Of a DNA stretch of 15,000 nucleotides, positions 1-9,660 are shown piece by piece. Positions within the stretch are counted from its first letter, which is position 1. Every line of letters starts with the position of its first letter. Both the position numbers and the translations under genes were made by a program. The notes beneath the pieces are model-generated. The model made no database searches. It had not been told where the DNA came from and saw only the letters and a list, made by a program, of their open reading frames with translations. Source of the stretch: Trachelipus rathkii (lineage: Eukaryota; Arthropoda; Malacostraca; Isopoda; Trachelipodidae); contig JABUQX010057210.1 in assembly GCA_015478945.1 (NCBI GenBank), positions 1 through 15,000 of the forward strand. The letters run 5' to 3'.

Positions 1-378
1 CTCAACTAACTATCTTTTAAATTTGTTATGTAACATTTCAGTACATGGTCCAATTACACTTAACAGAAGTATAGCCAGAAAATTTGTTCCTCATCTGCGA
101 AGGCTTGGAAACCCTTTACAGAATTCGAGTCTTTCCCTCGAAAGGTACTAAAATATTTATCTATAGCATGATATGGAGGGGGAATACCACTTGACCTAGA
201 GAGTAGTAATCAGAAAATTAAGGCGTGAGTCCAACAAACATGTCTCTCTTCCATTTCCATTAATTAAATACTTTTTTCATTTTTCATTTGATTAACTATT
301 ATTATTATTATTTAATTACTCATTAATTATTACTATTACTTATTAATTATTATTAATTGGATTATTAATGTATTTATT
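1..378. other. AT-rich gene-free flank
   Basis: No coding region or RNA gene can be supported here. The stretch is ordinary AT-rich DNA with short mixed segments, ending in an ATT/TTAA-rich patch listed separately. Stops are frequent in all frames. Confidence 0.6.
289..375. repeat. Imperfect (ATT)n-rich patch
   Basis: The run is built from ATT, TTAATT and TATT units without a long perfect array. It resembles the degraded triplet-rich DNA seen on a larger scale at 8006-9000 and is probably an old, mutated microsatellite. Confidence 0.65.
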
Positions 379-690
379 TATTATAAGGGCTTGCGTTGGC
401 TTTAACGTGCTATTCTCCCCTTTTCAGGGCATGGTCTTCACAAATAAACGGTGGGGCTGACTAAGGACAAATACGGATATGTGTTACCGTGACCGGCTCA
501 ATAACCGACCAGCCATGCGCCACCAACCGTGTTCTTCAGTACGTTTAATTCTTGCCCCAAGGTAAGATAGAGAGACTCACGAACCGCTGCAGCAGCCCGC
601 TAGTTCTTTACAGACCAAGCGTCTCTTACATTAGAGTTGCGCACTTTCCAACCTCCCTTGACGCCCACGAAATGGAAAATTTAATCGTTG
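379..690. other. GC-richer island, possible old transposon or SINE scrap
   Basis: Between two AT-rich stretches the base composition becomes mixed and clearly richer in G and C, with edges near 379 and 690. All frames contain stops and no protein family is recognisable. On the minus strand, positions 522 down to 509 read TGGCGCATGGCTGG. This resembles a pol III A box (TGGCNNAGTGG) with one base missing, which would fit a tRNA-derived SINE, but I see no convincing B box downstream. The island may equally be a fragment of another element or a remnant of the 5' part of the LINE at 1340-5140. Identity is unknown. Confidence 0.35.
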
Positions 691-884
691 CTTATTATTA
701 TTGATTTTTTAGTTTTCTAATCTTATTATCCTATTAATAATATTATAATATTACCGAAAATTCTCGTCCATTAGTTATTCTTACCATGTGATAGTTTTTA
801 CGTTATTATTTCTATTTATCAAGAAAACCAAGTATTAATTAAGAGACCTAAGGAATCAAAAATTTTATTTTCGCATATAAATAA

Positions 885-940
885 ATATTACTGGTGTGGG
901 GGTGAACCCCTTGACCCCCTGGTCTTTCACAGCCATGAGT
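885..940. repeat. C-rich scrap A, related to the one at 1340-1405
   Basis: The core reads GTGAACCCCTTGACCCCCTGG inside AT-rich DNA. A similar pattern, TTTACCCCTCTGACCCT followed by CTGG, occurs at about 1368-1388. The core can also fold, since GGGGGTG precedes AACCCC. C-rich boxes of the form GACCCCCCTGGCTACGCCACTGG are common in invertebrate repeat families. This may be a decayed copy, by inference only. Confidence 0.35.
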
Positions 941-1054
941 TTTACTACAAATAAAAAATTATTATGGGTTGCTCAAAAAATTAGATATGAAATACTTTCT
1001 CAATAAAATAAATTATAATATATGGTGAGCTATAAGTTCCTACAAAACATAATT

Positions 1055-1320
1055 AATTTAGTATATGATATATATATACTAGTATATTATATATAGTTGA
1101 ATGACTAAATAAAACCTATATATACTAATATACTAATAGATTTTCCAGAAAGTGGATTCTCAAAAATAATTATACCGGTATATATTATATATATATATAT
1201 ATAGGTTATATAGGTTATATAATATATCTTATATGATATACTACATATAAATATACTATATATTATATAATATAGTATATATATATATTATTATAATATA
1301 TACTATATATTCTCTGAGGT
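1055..1320. repeat. (TA)-rich low-complexity tract
   Basis: This is almost pure A/T with many TATATA runs and several near-palindromes, for example around 1250-1285 where TATACTATAT is mirrored by ATATAGTATA. The tract lies immediately before the recognisable part of the LINE, where the first part of its endonuclease would be expected. It may be an expansion or insertion that replaced that part. Confidence 0.75.
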
Positions 1321-1339
1321 CTCGACTTTAAAACATCAG

Positions 1340-1405
1340 AATACTCCGCCCCCTGGGTGTAAAGGTTTACCCCTCTGACCCTGCCCTGGCACACCAATAA
1401 TATCC
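1340..1405. repeat. C-rich scrap B, related to the one at 885-940
   Basis: GCCCCCTGGGTGTAAAGG is followed by TTTACCCCTCTGACCCT and CTGGCACACC. This shares the order GGT..ACCCC, TGACCC, CTGG and CAC with scrap A. The two copies bracket the (TA)-rich tract. The similarity is short and judged by eye, so this could be two fragments of one repeat family or a coincidence of C-rich sequence. Confidence 0.3.
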
Positions 1406-1599
1406 CCTTAACGATCTAGGATCTACGTGTATGATATCCTCAATCTATTACACCTCCCCACCCGTATATACCCTGCCCCGAAGCAACACCAATCCCCGCT
1501 CTCTCCACACCTAAGCCGTTGCACAAGAGGGTACCTTCTGTTCCCAACCTAACGCGTCCTAATAACTACTCAAAAACCGAAGGTTCCACAATAAACGAG

Positions 1600-1780
1600 G
1601 TGCCCCGGCGAAACTAACATACTGGAGCGTACACATGAACCACCTTCCCATTCCTCATTCCCTCCAACCCCCATACAAACCCCATCGAGACCCTCCCCAA
1701 AAAAAAGCGATCAACGAGGCACAAGGGTACTATTTCGAACTACAGTTATTGATCGATACTTTCTCTCAGCATTTCACCAC
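1600..1780 (+). pseudogene. End of the LINE endonuclease domain (relic)
   Basis: In frame 3 from 1617 the translation reads TYWSVHMNHLPIPHSL. This matches the end of AP-like LINE endonucleases, where a tryptophan is followed by SDHLPI and then a hydrophobic strand. The invariant Asp of SDH is replaced by Asn (AAC at 1638-1640). Downstream, an Arg-x-Pro stretch and the segment near 1700-1775 (AINEAQGYYFELQ..IDTFSQHF) resemble the conserved follow-on (R..F.N..KADW..Y...L...F). Earlier endonuclease boxes (GDFNAHH, GGGVAI) are not recognisable upstream. Confidence 0.6.
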
Positions 1781-2575
1781 TCGACCTCTCACAGCTTAGA
1801 AACAGACCCCCTCCTAATTAACTCGACCTCGACGAGCGCGAGTACCAATAAAATACTAAATTGCGCGCGCTGATCACCACTCATACTTCCTATTTTTCTA
1901 TACAATTAAATAACCAACATTCCATATATCACGCTACTCCCAGAAACATTAATCACCCCTACCTGACTATACCCACCCATATAGCGCAGATGAAACCCTG
2001 CAAGGCGAAGTTGAGTGGAGTTATATAAGCCTACTCCAAAATCTCTTCAATCACTGAAATCAGAGTAATCTCAGTCTAATCAAAGAAACTCTCTTCCGAA
2101 AAAATATATAGACCTATATACCCACTCAAACCCTCACTAGACCAAATCATCAAAACCTTCACTATACCCAAATCACCAACCTCATAACCACCAACCACCA
2201 CCAATAGGTTTTCAGAATACTTACAATCCAAACAATCTCACACAGTAGTTTGGGATTTTATAGAGAAAGATCGCTGGGGACAAGTCATAAGTAAAAAGCT
2301 TAAATAAACTCTCCAGAAAGACATGAACCTCCCCCCACCCTCCCACGAATTCCCCTCCTTACCTGATAACTATACTACTCCTCCTTCTCAAACAACAATC
2401 AGACAGCCTAGCGAAAAACATGCTAACGCTAATATTTCTCGTAAAGACCAATTACGACGCACCCCAAAAAACAGGGGAAAAACAAAAAAGAAAACAACTC
2501 AGATGAAAGACAAAAATGCTCCCCAAAGAACACCACAAACGCAACCACCCATCTTTTACAGACTGTAAATAGAGA
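1781..2575 (+). pseudogene. LINE linker between endonuclease and RT (relic)
   Basis: A/C-rich, codon-like sequence fills the gap between the endonuclease end and the first RT box. It is longer than I expect for the linker of this group, so it may contain insertions. The longest open piece is 2323-2568 (81 codons), a Lys-, Pro- and Thr-rich segment. It is interrupted just upstream by a TAA that ends a segment reading WDFIEKDRWGQVISKKLK. Jockey-like linkers have a comparable FW..IK.L stretch before the RT, but this match is weak. I do not regard the open piece as a separate gene. Confidence 0.45.
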
Positions 2576-3500
2576 GTGCAGTATAATACTATCAAAAGCC
2601 TACTCCATAAAATACTCTCTCGAGCGCGAGCTACAGGACCGGCTCAATTCAAACTACATTTTTTCACGGAAACAACAGGAACTACTGGGGTGAAAAAACA
2701 CTCGCGCCTATATCATATATTACGTTCAAAGCAAAAATCCTGGACAGAAGCTCAGCTATAGTACCCTCTATCTGGATAACAAGCATTCATACTCCCAAAA
2801 CTAAACACCTAAAAAAGACCCTAACTCCCCTCTTCTTCCCGCCCAATCTCTTGAGTCCTCTCTCTCCATTCAGAAGTTATAAACAAAGAGACTAGTTGAA
2901 GGAAGTAGTTCTCAGTATGATTAAAATCAATAAAATTTCTGCGCCTTTCTGCAGATCCCATCAAGCTCCCATAAATTTTTCAAACTAGTGCCTTAAAAGG
3001 AAACCACTCTCATCAAAACAAGAGCGTACAGCCCTTACCTCCGCTGTCACACCCAACACGTATCAAATACAAATGGCGTGTCAACCGAGGATCCCATTTT
3101 TGCACTTCCAGCCACAGATCCAATTGTGTACGAGGCTATTCTTTGACAGTCAGACAAAGCATTTGAGCACTGTCGCCCACTTAGAATTCTTGAGCGTGAA
3201 TAATACAAAGAAGATAAATTCGACATTTTCTCAATCGGCCCCCCTATGAGGAGAATAACCTCGATCTAAGAAAATATATGATCTCCTTCTAATATTTCTC
3301 ACTCACCGGTTTTGCCAAAGTCTCCGACAAAAACAATCTCTCCCACTCCATTAAATTACAAAATGACAAACCACATGGCGCTATTCTTTCTCCATTACTC
3401 TTCAATCTTTTCACAGCAGTCCTCTCCATCCAAGCCCCACCAAACTTATTACATAGGCAGATGATATCAGCCTCTAAATCTTCTTCAACATCCAGATCGT
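2576..3500 (+). pseudogene. LINE reverse transcriptase fingers and palm (relic)
   Basis: This was the catalytic core that copies the element's RNA at the cut target site. From 2588 the frame reads TIKSLLHKI and then ATGPAQF, corresponding to the IKSL...KATGPD box with the Asp lost. At 2766-2890 the pieces YPLSG, ILPKLNT and SSSRPIS, then LSLHSEVINKE, correspond to IPxxW, IIPILKPxKDPxxPSSYRPISLL and the SK.LEK helix. QMACQPRIP at 3070 matches QHGFRP.HS. SDKAFEHC at 3150 matches DISKAFDTV, the first catalytic aspartate box. KPHGAILSPLLFNLF at 3368 matches GVPQGAVLSPLLFNL. GCA GAT GAT at 3457-3465 preserves ADD of YADD, with tyrosine changed to a stop. The spacing between boxes is close to normal, apart from a long gap before QHGFR. 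Dead copy. Confidence 0.85.
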
Positions 3501-3829
3501 AAATATAGCCACTCTTCACACCCAAGAATACTTTACAAACAATTAGGAAACTTGGTTCACGTATTGTACCCAATAGAATGCCGCATCCCATTCAAAATCC
3601 TCCATCACCTGCCTAAACCACTGACCAGGCACCACAAATCTTCACTTCCATCAAATAGTTTTTGCGGCTGTGAATGTGAATAAGGGCCAGGTGAACTGGG
3701 AGGAATATTAAGGTAGTTTGCTGACACCATATACAGATACCCCGTGACCCCGAATAAAGAGCAAAAAACTGCGCCCTCTAAAGATATGATATGCAGCTTA
3801 CCTATGACAGCACTATTCAGTTTTGGCAA

Positions 3830-4260
3830 GTTTCTCCTCACATCACCAAACACGCCCGCTCATCACACGTAAACAACGCATGAAATACTAAAAACAGCAC
3901 TTTCGTGAGAGAGCGCCTTCCGCATGACTACGACTTCTCGAGGTTGAACGAGGAAACACTATCGAGGCCCGCTCACCCACCAGAATAGCCCAAATAGATA
4001 AACACCTAAAGAAAGCTCCTTCAGGAACAAATAGTATGGTTATCAAGTCAAAAACGTCATAACCTGGCCATACCCTCCGCGATGCGTTACCCCAGCGACT
4101 GTCAAAATACTTCAATCTCAAAAAAATTGCAAAAAATGCGAGCGAAAAAGGAATCTGACAGACCGGTCCCTTGGTTTCCAGAATTATCACTGGCACTGCA
4201 CCCAAAACTAACCCCATTCCAAACATTACATGCACTGAGACTTACGATTCTCCCTAATCT
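3830..4260 (+). pseudogene. LINE RT thumb and following conserved region (relic)
   Basis: After the YADD box the next recognisable pieces are FSSH near 3830, and HEILKTALS at 3879-3905, which matches the helix ILKALAGT of this LINE group. Further on, RIITGT at 4180-4197 is followed after a frame change by TLHALRLTILPNL at 4223-4261. Together these match ALRIxTGC....TNxQHLHxExxILPL, one of the most conserved boxes after the palm domain. The reverse-strand and other-frame open reading frames over this stretch are shadows. Confidence 0.7.
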
Positions 4261-4546
4261 CCAGACGCCACCTGGAAAGAGTAAAGATGTGTGTGAGACG
4301 TCACAAATAAATAATCTAACCAGAAACACCAAACTAAATCCAACCCACCATGATATGCGACCGCGAAGACTATTCTCCACCCCTTTCCGCAACACAGGGA
4401 CTAAAATCCCGCGACCCTGCCTCCACCAGTCAAAATTTAAGTCTTAGGAGATTGACCATCGTGATACTGAGCGACTTTAATTCCCCTCCAATCCTTCCAA
4501 TAAAATCGATTGGGCAATCTAGCTCAACTACTTCCCTATACCGACT

Positions 4547-4903
4547 TTGACAACTAACACGAACGTACTACCAAAACAACGCACCAAAAAATTACTAAAT
4601 ATTCGCCCTATAGTAGAGGGAGAGATCACCCTGTCACCCGAAGAGGCCAGACATCGACCGCACAGTGGTGGTCATATTCAGTTGTGTCACCATCAACCAC
4701 ACAACCTCTTACAATATGAAAATAGAATATAGATTACAAACTAAGACAACTAGTTAGGCCTCCGCTCGCGTTGAACCAATGATTGTCACACTTCTTCCCA
4801 GGATTCACAACTTGACACAACCGCACCATTCGCTCGTTCACATTGGTGGTGTTCTCCGTCTACAGGTGGCGACCACCCGGCCCCAGCCGACCTTCTCTTA
4901 TAA
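4547..4903 (+). pseudogene. LINE ORF2 C-terminal tail and original stop (relic)
   Basis: From 4547 the frame stays open for 61 codons (KLLNIRPIVEGE, then ITLSPEEARHR and SGGHIQL). This resembles the family tail in which NKVLxxxPPxIHxSE leads to LPRxxRxxLxQLRSG. A poor Cys/His stretch (LCHHQPHNLL) stands where the family has CPxC...HTxxHLFxC. In the same frame, HPAPADLLL ends at TAA 4901-4903, matching the usual ending W..P.xAAxFL followed by stop. I therefore take 4903 as the old end of ORF2. Confidence 0.6.
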
Positions 4904-5160
4904 TTCTTAACCATCTTGCTCAGAAAGGACTGTAGGAACCGCCCTAAGGAGCGGTGGTCGGCTTCCTGGAAGCAGTGTGGCCCTCCAATTGAGGTTGGGG
5001 AGAAGGGGCGTTAGGACTATGTTGTTGGTTAGTATAGTTTTAAACGTTCTATTTGTATTCTTATTAAATTTTTATATAATATAATTATGTTTCCCGGGTT
5101 AGTCAATGTTGGCTCCACCCGGTTCCAGGTCACCACTCTTCTTATATGTATACAAAATAA
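4904..5160 (+). other. Probable LINE 3' UTR
   Basis: Mixed-composition sequence follows the inferred ORF2 stop and gives way to AT-rich DNA by about 5150. It has an inverted pair, GCCGACC at 4886-4892 and GGTCGGC at 4956-4962, that could form a stem just after the stop. The A-rich end (ACAAAATAAATAAATTATAA, 5152-5171) could be the degraded tail of the insertion. No target-site duplication could be matched. Confidence 0.45.
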
Positions 5161-8005
5161 ATAAATTATAAGGAAGACCCTTATATATTATATATAATAA
5201 TATATTATAATAATTATATTACTATAGGTTTTTTTCAACATTTGGATCAAGGCTTCTATATTGTAGTTTCATGCTAAACTCTTTTATTTTTGTCAAAGCT
5301 AAATTCAATAAATAATAAAAAAAATATAAAATTAAAAAAAAAATAATTAAACAGTCCATTTATTTCTTAGAGCGTTATTTAAATCTTTAGAGTATCCTTT
5401 CTCAATTTACGAATTATTATATTTAGTATATTTTGTAGGGTATTGACTCTAGTAATATAGATCAGATAGTTTGATGAAACTGCTTCAATACAAGTTTCTT
5501 TCTTATTGAAGTGAAATCACATTTTTCATCTATTCTCACATTTATTTAACGATGTTTTTAAGTCACTTAGTGGCATAAAGTATTCATTTACTAAATGACA
5601 TAAAATTATTCTTTTTTTATAAGTTGTCATATAATAAATAGAATATTATATATTATACTAATATATATTATGTGTGTGTATTTAGATACGAAGCAAAGCT
5701 ACAACGTGAAAAAGCATCGAAACAAATAGAAAAGAGAAACCTCAAAAGGAAGGATATTGTATATATTTGATATACAGTTTGATAATATACGAATACTATA
5801 AATGGATTGAGAGTTTCCCCACTGCATATATATATTATTAAGTTATGATGTTAATATACGTTATCGTAACAATTGAGCTAACTTTACCATATAGTCCAAT
5901 TAAGTTTCCTCATACTCTTCCCCTATTATCTATTCATCTAATCCACTATTTATACCTGTAATAATGGAGTAATTAGGTAATAAGTTAACTCAACTCAGAT
6001 TAATATTTCCGCACATAACTACCACGGTCAAATACTTTTCCTTTATAAAAATAATGATGACCTATAAAATAACACTAATGTAATCAAGTCACCTGCTGTA
6101 AGTAGTCACTGTAAATAGTTATAAAGGTAAAAAGGTATCTTGAGCATTTCATAATAATCCTTAGATAGCTATTCTACAATCGGTGAACCTACCCATACAC
6201 TGGATTTATACCTAACTTGGACTTGTTAATAAAATAATATCCTTATAATTGTTTTTATTAAAGTTTATATATGATAAATTATATATAGATACGGTGATAT
6301 GTCATTTTGAATTTCCGTAATGTATTTATAGATCAGGTTACTCACGACTAGGTATATATCTCAAAAGAAAACGAGTCATTATCTATCAAATTTCACTCGT
6401 CCAACTGTATAGTTAATTTAGATTACACATGATTAGAATTTCTCAATTTAATATCAAATCACACTCTCTACCGAACAACTCGGCTTTATAATAATAAGAT
6501 AATTTGAGACCACAATTCTGTCCCTCAAGCACTATATATACTCCACTTGTTAACTCGTTTAAGGTCCTCACAAATGTCTCCGTTATCACGATTCGAATAT
6601 ATTACATCCAAAATTATTTGAGCCCTTTACCACGCTCCCATTTATATCTTTATCCTATTGTAAAATGATAGGTGAAGAATTGTGTAAACGTGACCAAAAG
6701 ACCCGTTTGTAGCGCTTAGATTTTATGTTGTTTTAATTTTGGGCAAATTTGACAATCTTCATTCCTACAGTAACCATCAGACTTAAATGCTTTAACCTTG
6801 CTTAATAATAATTAAATTGTCACCAATAAGAACTAAGAACGATTATGTCAACGACCTCAGTCTTCTTGGAGTTTATCTGGCGAAAACTAAAGAAAACAAA
6901 AATCTACTAACTGTGATAATTTTACAATATTAAAAAATCAAATACAAAATAAGACACATATAATCATTAAAAAGAGATACAGAACAAAGTCACAAAACAA
7001 TAAAAATTATAGCCAAGTAATCCCTTATTTATGAAGAATCTGTGATGTGCAATTTTGACAGTTTTTGCAAATCGAATTTTCGTCTTGAGATATAATGAGC
7101 ATATTAGCATATTGATAACTTTTTAGTGTATAGTTGATGATATTTTGCTTCCTACTTTTTTCATCTCTTGTATTGTGAGTGAGGTTTGGAGTTATCCCGA
7201 CGCCTGTTCATTTTTTTTCTGCCTCTTTCAAGAGATACCTTCTCAATATGAGCGCTATTATCTCTATCAATTCCATCAACTAATATTCATATATTATCAG
7301 ATATGTAAATATATCACTGTGAATCTCCTAATATTTCATAAAAATGAAAAATATATAAATTATTCCATTAAAGAAAATGCATACGAAGAACTGTTATATA
7401 ATACTTCCATATAATATTTATAAGAACTAAACATTACCCATTTTAGCTGTCCATTTATTACTACTATTTCCTCCTACTGATATATTCTTATCCATATATA
7501 ATATAGCTATGATGATTTCCCAATTTAACTCACCACCCTCATATAAAATATTATGATCAGCTCTGCTATCCACTCCTAATGTAATTTATCACAATATAAT
7601 GATGGTATAACACAGCCACTTCATAAAGATCATACGCATAAGGTTTTTTTATGAAATTTATAATTATTACATATTCCTCACATTTTAGGAGAACGCAGTG
7701 ATCATCATCAAATATTCTGAAGAGCAAAACATTCAAGGATTAAACAAAAAAATAATACAGAAAATTTTAATTCACGAAAAAATAAAATTTACATTATTGA
7801 CATAGTTCAATGTTTTACAAAAATCCATTACACCAATTAATATTATTTGAATAACAACTCCAGTTAATATCTCCCAATAGATCTGAAATTGGTCCTCTAC
7901 TAATTGGCAACACAAAGTGGTCGTGTCCTTTTGAGACCCGAAAATTATAATTAATAACGTTAAGAAGCGGTTATACAAGTTGATTACGCATAAAGATAAC
8001 ATACG
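5161..8005. other. AT-rich stretch without recognisable genes
   Basis: About 2.8 kb with dense stops in all frames. Two short open frames, 7145-7414 (+) and 7772-8002 (-), show no family resemblance, have A/T-driven composition and are best taken as chance. A (TA)-rich run occurs at 5183-5225. One small dyad, CTTCAATA at 5483-5490 and TATTGAAG at 5504-5511, is the only clear inverted repeat I noticed. No RNA gene or transposon terminus was seen. Confidence 0.6.
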
Positions 8006-8588
8006 AACAATTAATTAATTAATAAATAATAATAATAATAAAATAATAATGCACATATATGATCTACATCCGAGTACCCAAATAAATCCAATAATGAATA
8101 ATAATAATAATAAAAATGAATAATAATATAAAAATAATAATTAAGACAACTTAACATTGCAGTAATCTATATTTAGCAATTATGACTAAACAATTTAACT
8201 AACTAGATAATATTACTACTCCTTAAATCCTTAACTAACTATCATAATAATGAATTAATTAATAAAATTATTAATAATAATAATTAAAAATAATAATAAT
8301 AATAAATAATAATAATAATAATAATAATAACACTGTATTAATAATACTTAAAAATTAAAATAAGAAATCGCTAAATAATAACTAATTAAATAATATATAA
8401 ATAAATTGCAATAATATATATCAAATAATTAAATAATAATAATATATAATTAATAATATTAATAATAATAATAAAAATAAAAAATAATTAATAATAAGAA
8501 TATATCCTAATAATAATAATTAGTAAAAAAATTAATAATGAATAATAAAAATAATATTAAATAAGTAATCAGTTAATTAATAGTCAAC
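8006..8588. repeat. (AAT)n-rich block, A-rich on the + strand
   Basis: Nearly 600 bases made largely of AAT, AATAAT and TTAATTAAT units with interruptions, for example 8023-8050, 8096-8150 and 8265-8332. The + strand has far more A than T in many parts. It looks like an old triplet microsatellite that expanded and then decayed. It has no coding content. Confidence 0.85.
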
Positions 8589-8995
8589 TAATAATTTTTT
8601 AATTCTTTTCTCATCTCAGATTACCTAAATTTTTTTTTCATTCGATGAAAACTTTTTAATGATAAACTTTAATGTTTATTTAATTTTAACTTTTTAAAGT
8701 ATCTAATTTTTTAATTTCCTATTTTTTTTTATTTTTCTTTTTTTATATATTACTTATTTTATTATTTTTTCTTTTCATTTCTTATTTTTTTTTTTTATCT
8801 TTATTATTTTTTTTTTACTTTTATAATTTAATTATTAATTTTTTTCATATTATCTTGTTTCTCTTGGAAATAACTCAATTTTCTTTAACATTAATTGTTA
8901 TTTAATTATTTATTATTAGTTATTATTATTAATTAGTATTATTAATTAATTATTATTATTTAATTTTTAATTATTATTATTATTTATTAGAGTAA
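8589..8995. repeat. T-rich block ending in (ATT)n, opposite in strand to its left neighbour
   Basis: At about 8589 the + strand changes from A-rich to T-rich. Positions 8600-8850 are T runs broken by single A or C bases, and 8890-8990 are ATT and TTAATTATT units, the reverse complement of the AAT units to the left. Together with 8006-8588 this forms a loose, very large inverted arrangement. The composition returns to A-rich after about 9060. Confidence 0.8.
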
Positions 8996-9660
8996 TTTAC
9001 GCTTTGAAGTTATTTTCTATAAAATGCAATGGGATTTGTTTATATCAACCGAGGTCAATTGGAATTAAATAATAATAATAAATATAAAATCGAAATAATA
9101 TAATAATTATAATTATAAAAATGATAATAGTAATACTAATAGTAATACTACTGATAATTTCATTAATATAGAAATCATTAATTTTTACAATTTAGATTTT
9201 AGATTATCAAACTGATAAAGTAAGAATAAAAGAACAATAATCAAAGTATTTAATTATATGAAATGTTAAACAAATAGGAATTTTATATTTCTCTATCAGA
9301 TAATAAATAGTAAAAAAATTCATCTTCAATAAAAAAAAGATAACTAAAAACAAACATAAATGCGAAATTAAATCAATTTGAGAAAAGAAGATTTTTTATT
9401 TACAATAGTAAATTTTTAGATTCGCTCATTATGGATATTATATATGACTTTTTAAGCTTTCAATTTTCATTTAATTAAAATAATATTTAATCATCTACTA
9501 ATGTTATTAATAATAACAATAATAGTAATAATAATAATTAATAAATAATAATAATTAATAATAATAATGTTAAACAATTAGAATTTCAAAAAGGAAAAAT
9601 TCTTTAAATAAGTAAATATTAAAAAAATAAAATGTTCACTATAAAAAAACAATAATTAAT
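8996..9660. other. AT-rich stretch with AAT patches
   Basis: There are no genes. Short AAT patches occur at 9067-9085 and 9505-9570. GTAATACTAATAGTAATACTA at about 9130-9150 is a small near-tandem repeat of a TAATACTA-type unit. Frequent stops rule out coding in any frame. Confidence 0.65.

Larger units (their letters stand above)
1400..4903 (+). pseudogene. LINE ORF2 (endonuclease-reverse transcriptase) relic
   Basis: This is the remains of a polyprotein with an N-terminal AP-type endonuclease and a reverse transcriptase. The recognisable boxes sit in different frames: SDHLPI in frame 3, GPD and SYRPIS in frame 2, the AFD box split between frames 1 and 3, LSPLLFNLF in frame 2, ADD in frame 1, ILKTAL in frame 3, RIITGT in frame 1, and LHALRLTILP and the C-terminus in frame 2. 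That implies at least eight frame changes besides nonsense changes, such as TGA right after the SYRPIS box and TAG in place of the tyrosine of YADD. About 3.5 kb from the endonuclease box to the stop is roughly the family's size for that part, so the damage is mainly small indels and substitutions. The 5' boundary is uncertain because the first part of the endonuclease cannot be seen. Confidence 0.82.
1340..5140 (+). mobile_element. Degraded non-LTR retrotransposon (LINE), Jockey/CR1-like
   Basis: A LINE copies itself through an mRNA that its own endonuclease and reverse transcriptase reinsert by target-primed reverse transcription. Here the + strand switches abruptly from AT-rich DNA to A/C-rich, codon-like sequence. 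Decayed pol motifs follow one another in the order expected for an apurinic-endonuclease LINE: SDHLPI (1635-1652), GPD (2636-2644), SYRPIS (2831-2851), QHGFR (about 3070), DxSKAFD (3142-3167), GVPQGxxLSP (3365-3410), YADD (3454-3465), thumb boxes (3885-4255) and a C-terminal tail to 4903. No ORF1 and no start of the endonuclease is identifiable, so the 5' end is missing or unrecognisable. Both limits are approximate. The clade is inferred from motif style (LLFNL, TGC box, LHxExxILP). The copy is long dead, with stops and frameshifts throughout. Confidence 0.85.

Noticed and set aside
3289..4395. Minus-strand open frames over the LINE (3289-3591, 3605-3853, 3888-4235, 4102-4395)
   Set aside because: They are antisense to reverse transcriptase boxes readable on the + strand and show no family resemblance themselves.
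4082..4447. + strand open frame of 121 codons containing PVPWFPELSLAL, at first reminiscent of the WW/WF.PEL motif before LINE reverse transcriptases
   Set aside because: It would lie downstream of the RT palm, the wrong order. The neighbouring frame of the same DNA gives the RIITGT box that belongs at this place, and the LHALRLTILP part of this frame fits the box that follows it.
7145..7414. + strand 89-codon frame
   Set aside because: It begins at TTG, has Phe/Tyr/Ile-rich composition typical of AT-rich noise, and shows no motif.
7772..8002. Minus-strand 76-codon frame with hydrophobic stretches
   Set aside because: It has no recognisable family. Hydrophobic codons are expected from A/T-rich antisense DNA, and there is no supporting context.
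8006..8588. CRISPR-like or satellite array
   Set aside because: The repeated unit is only three bases with irregular interruptions, with no longer period and no spacers.
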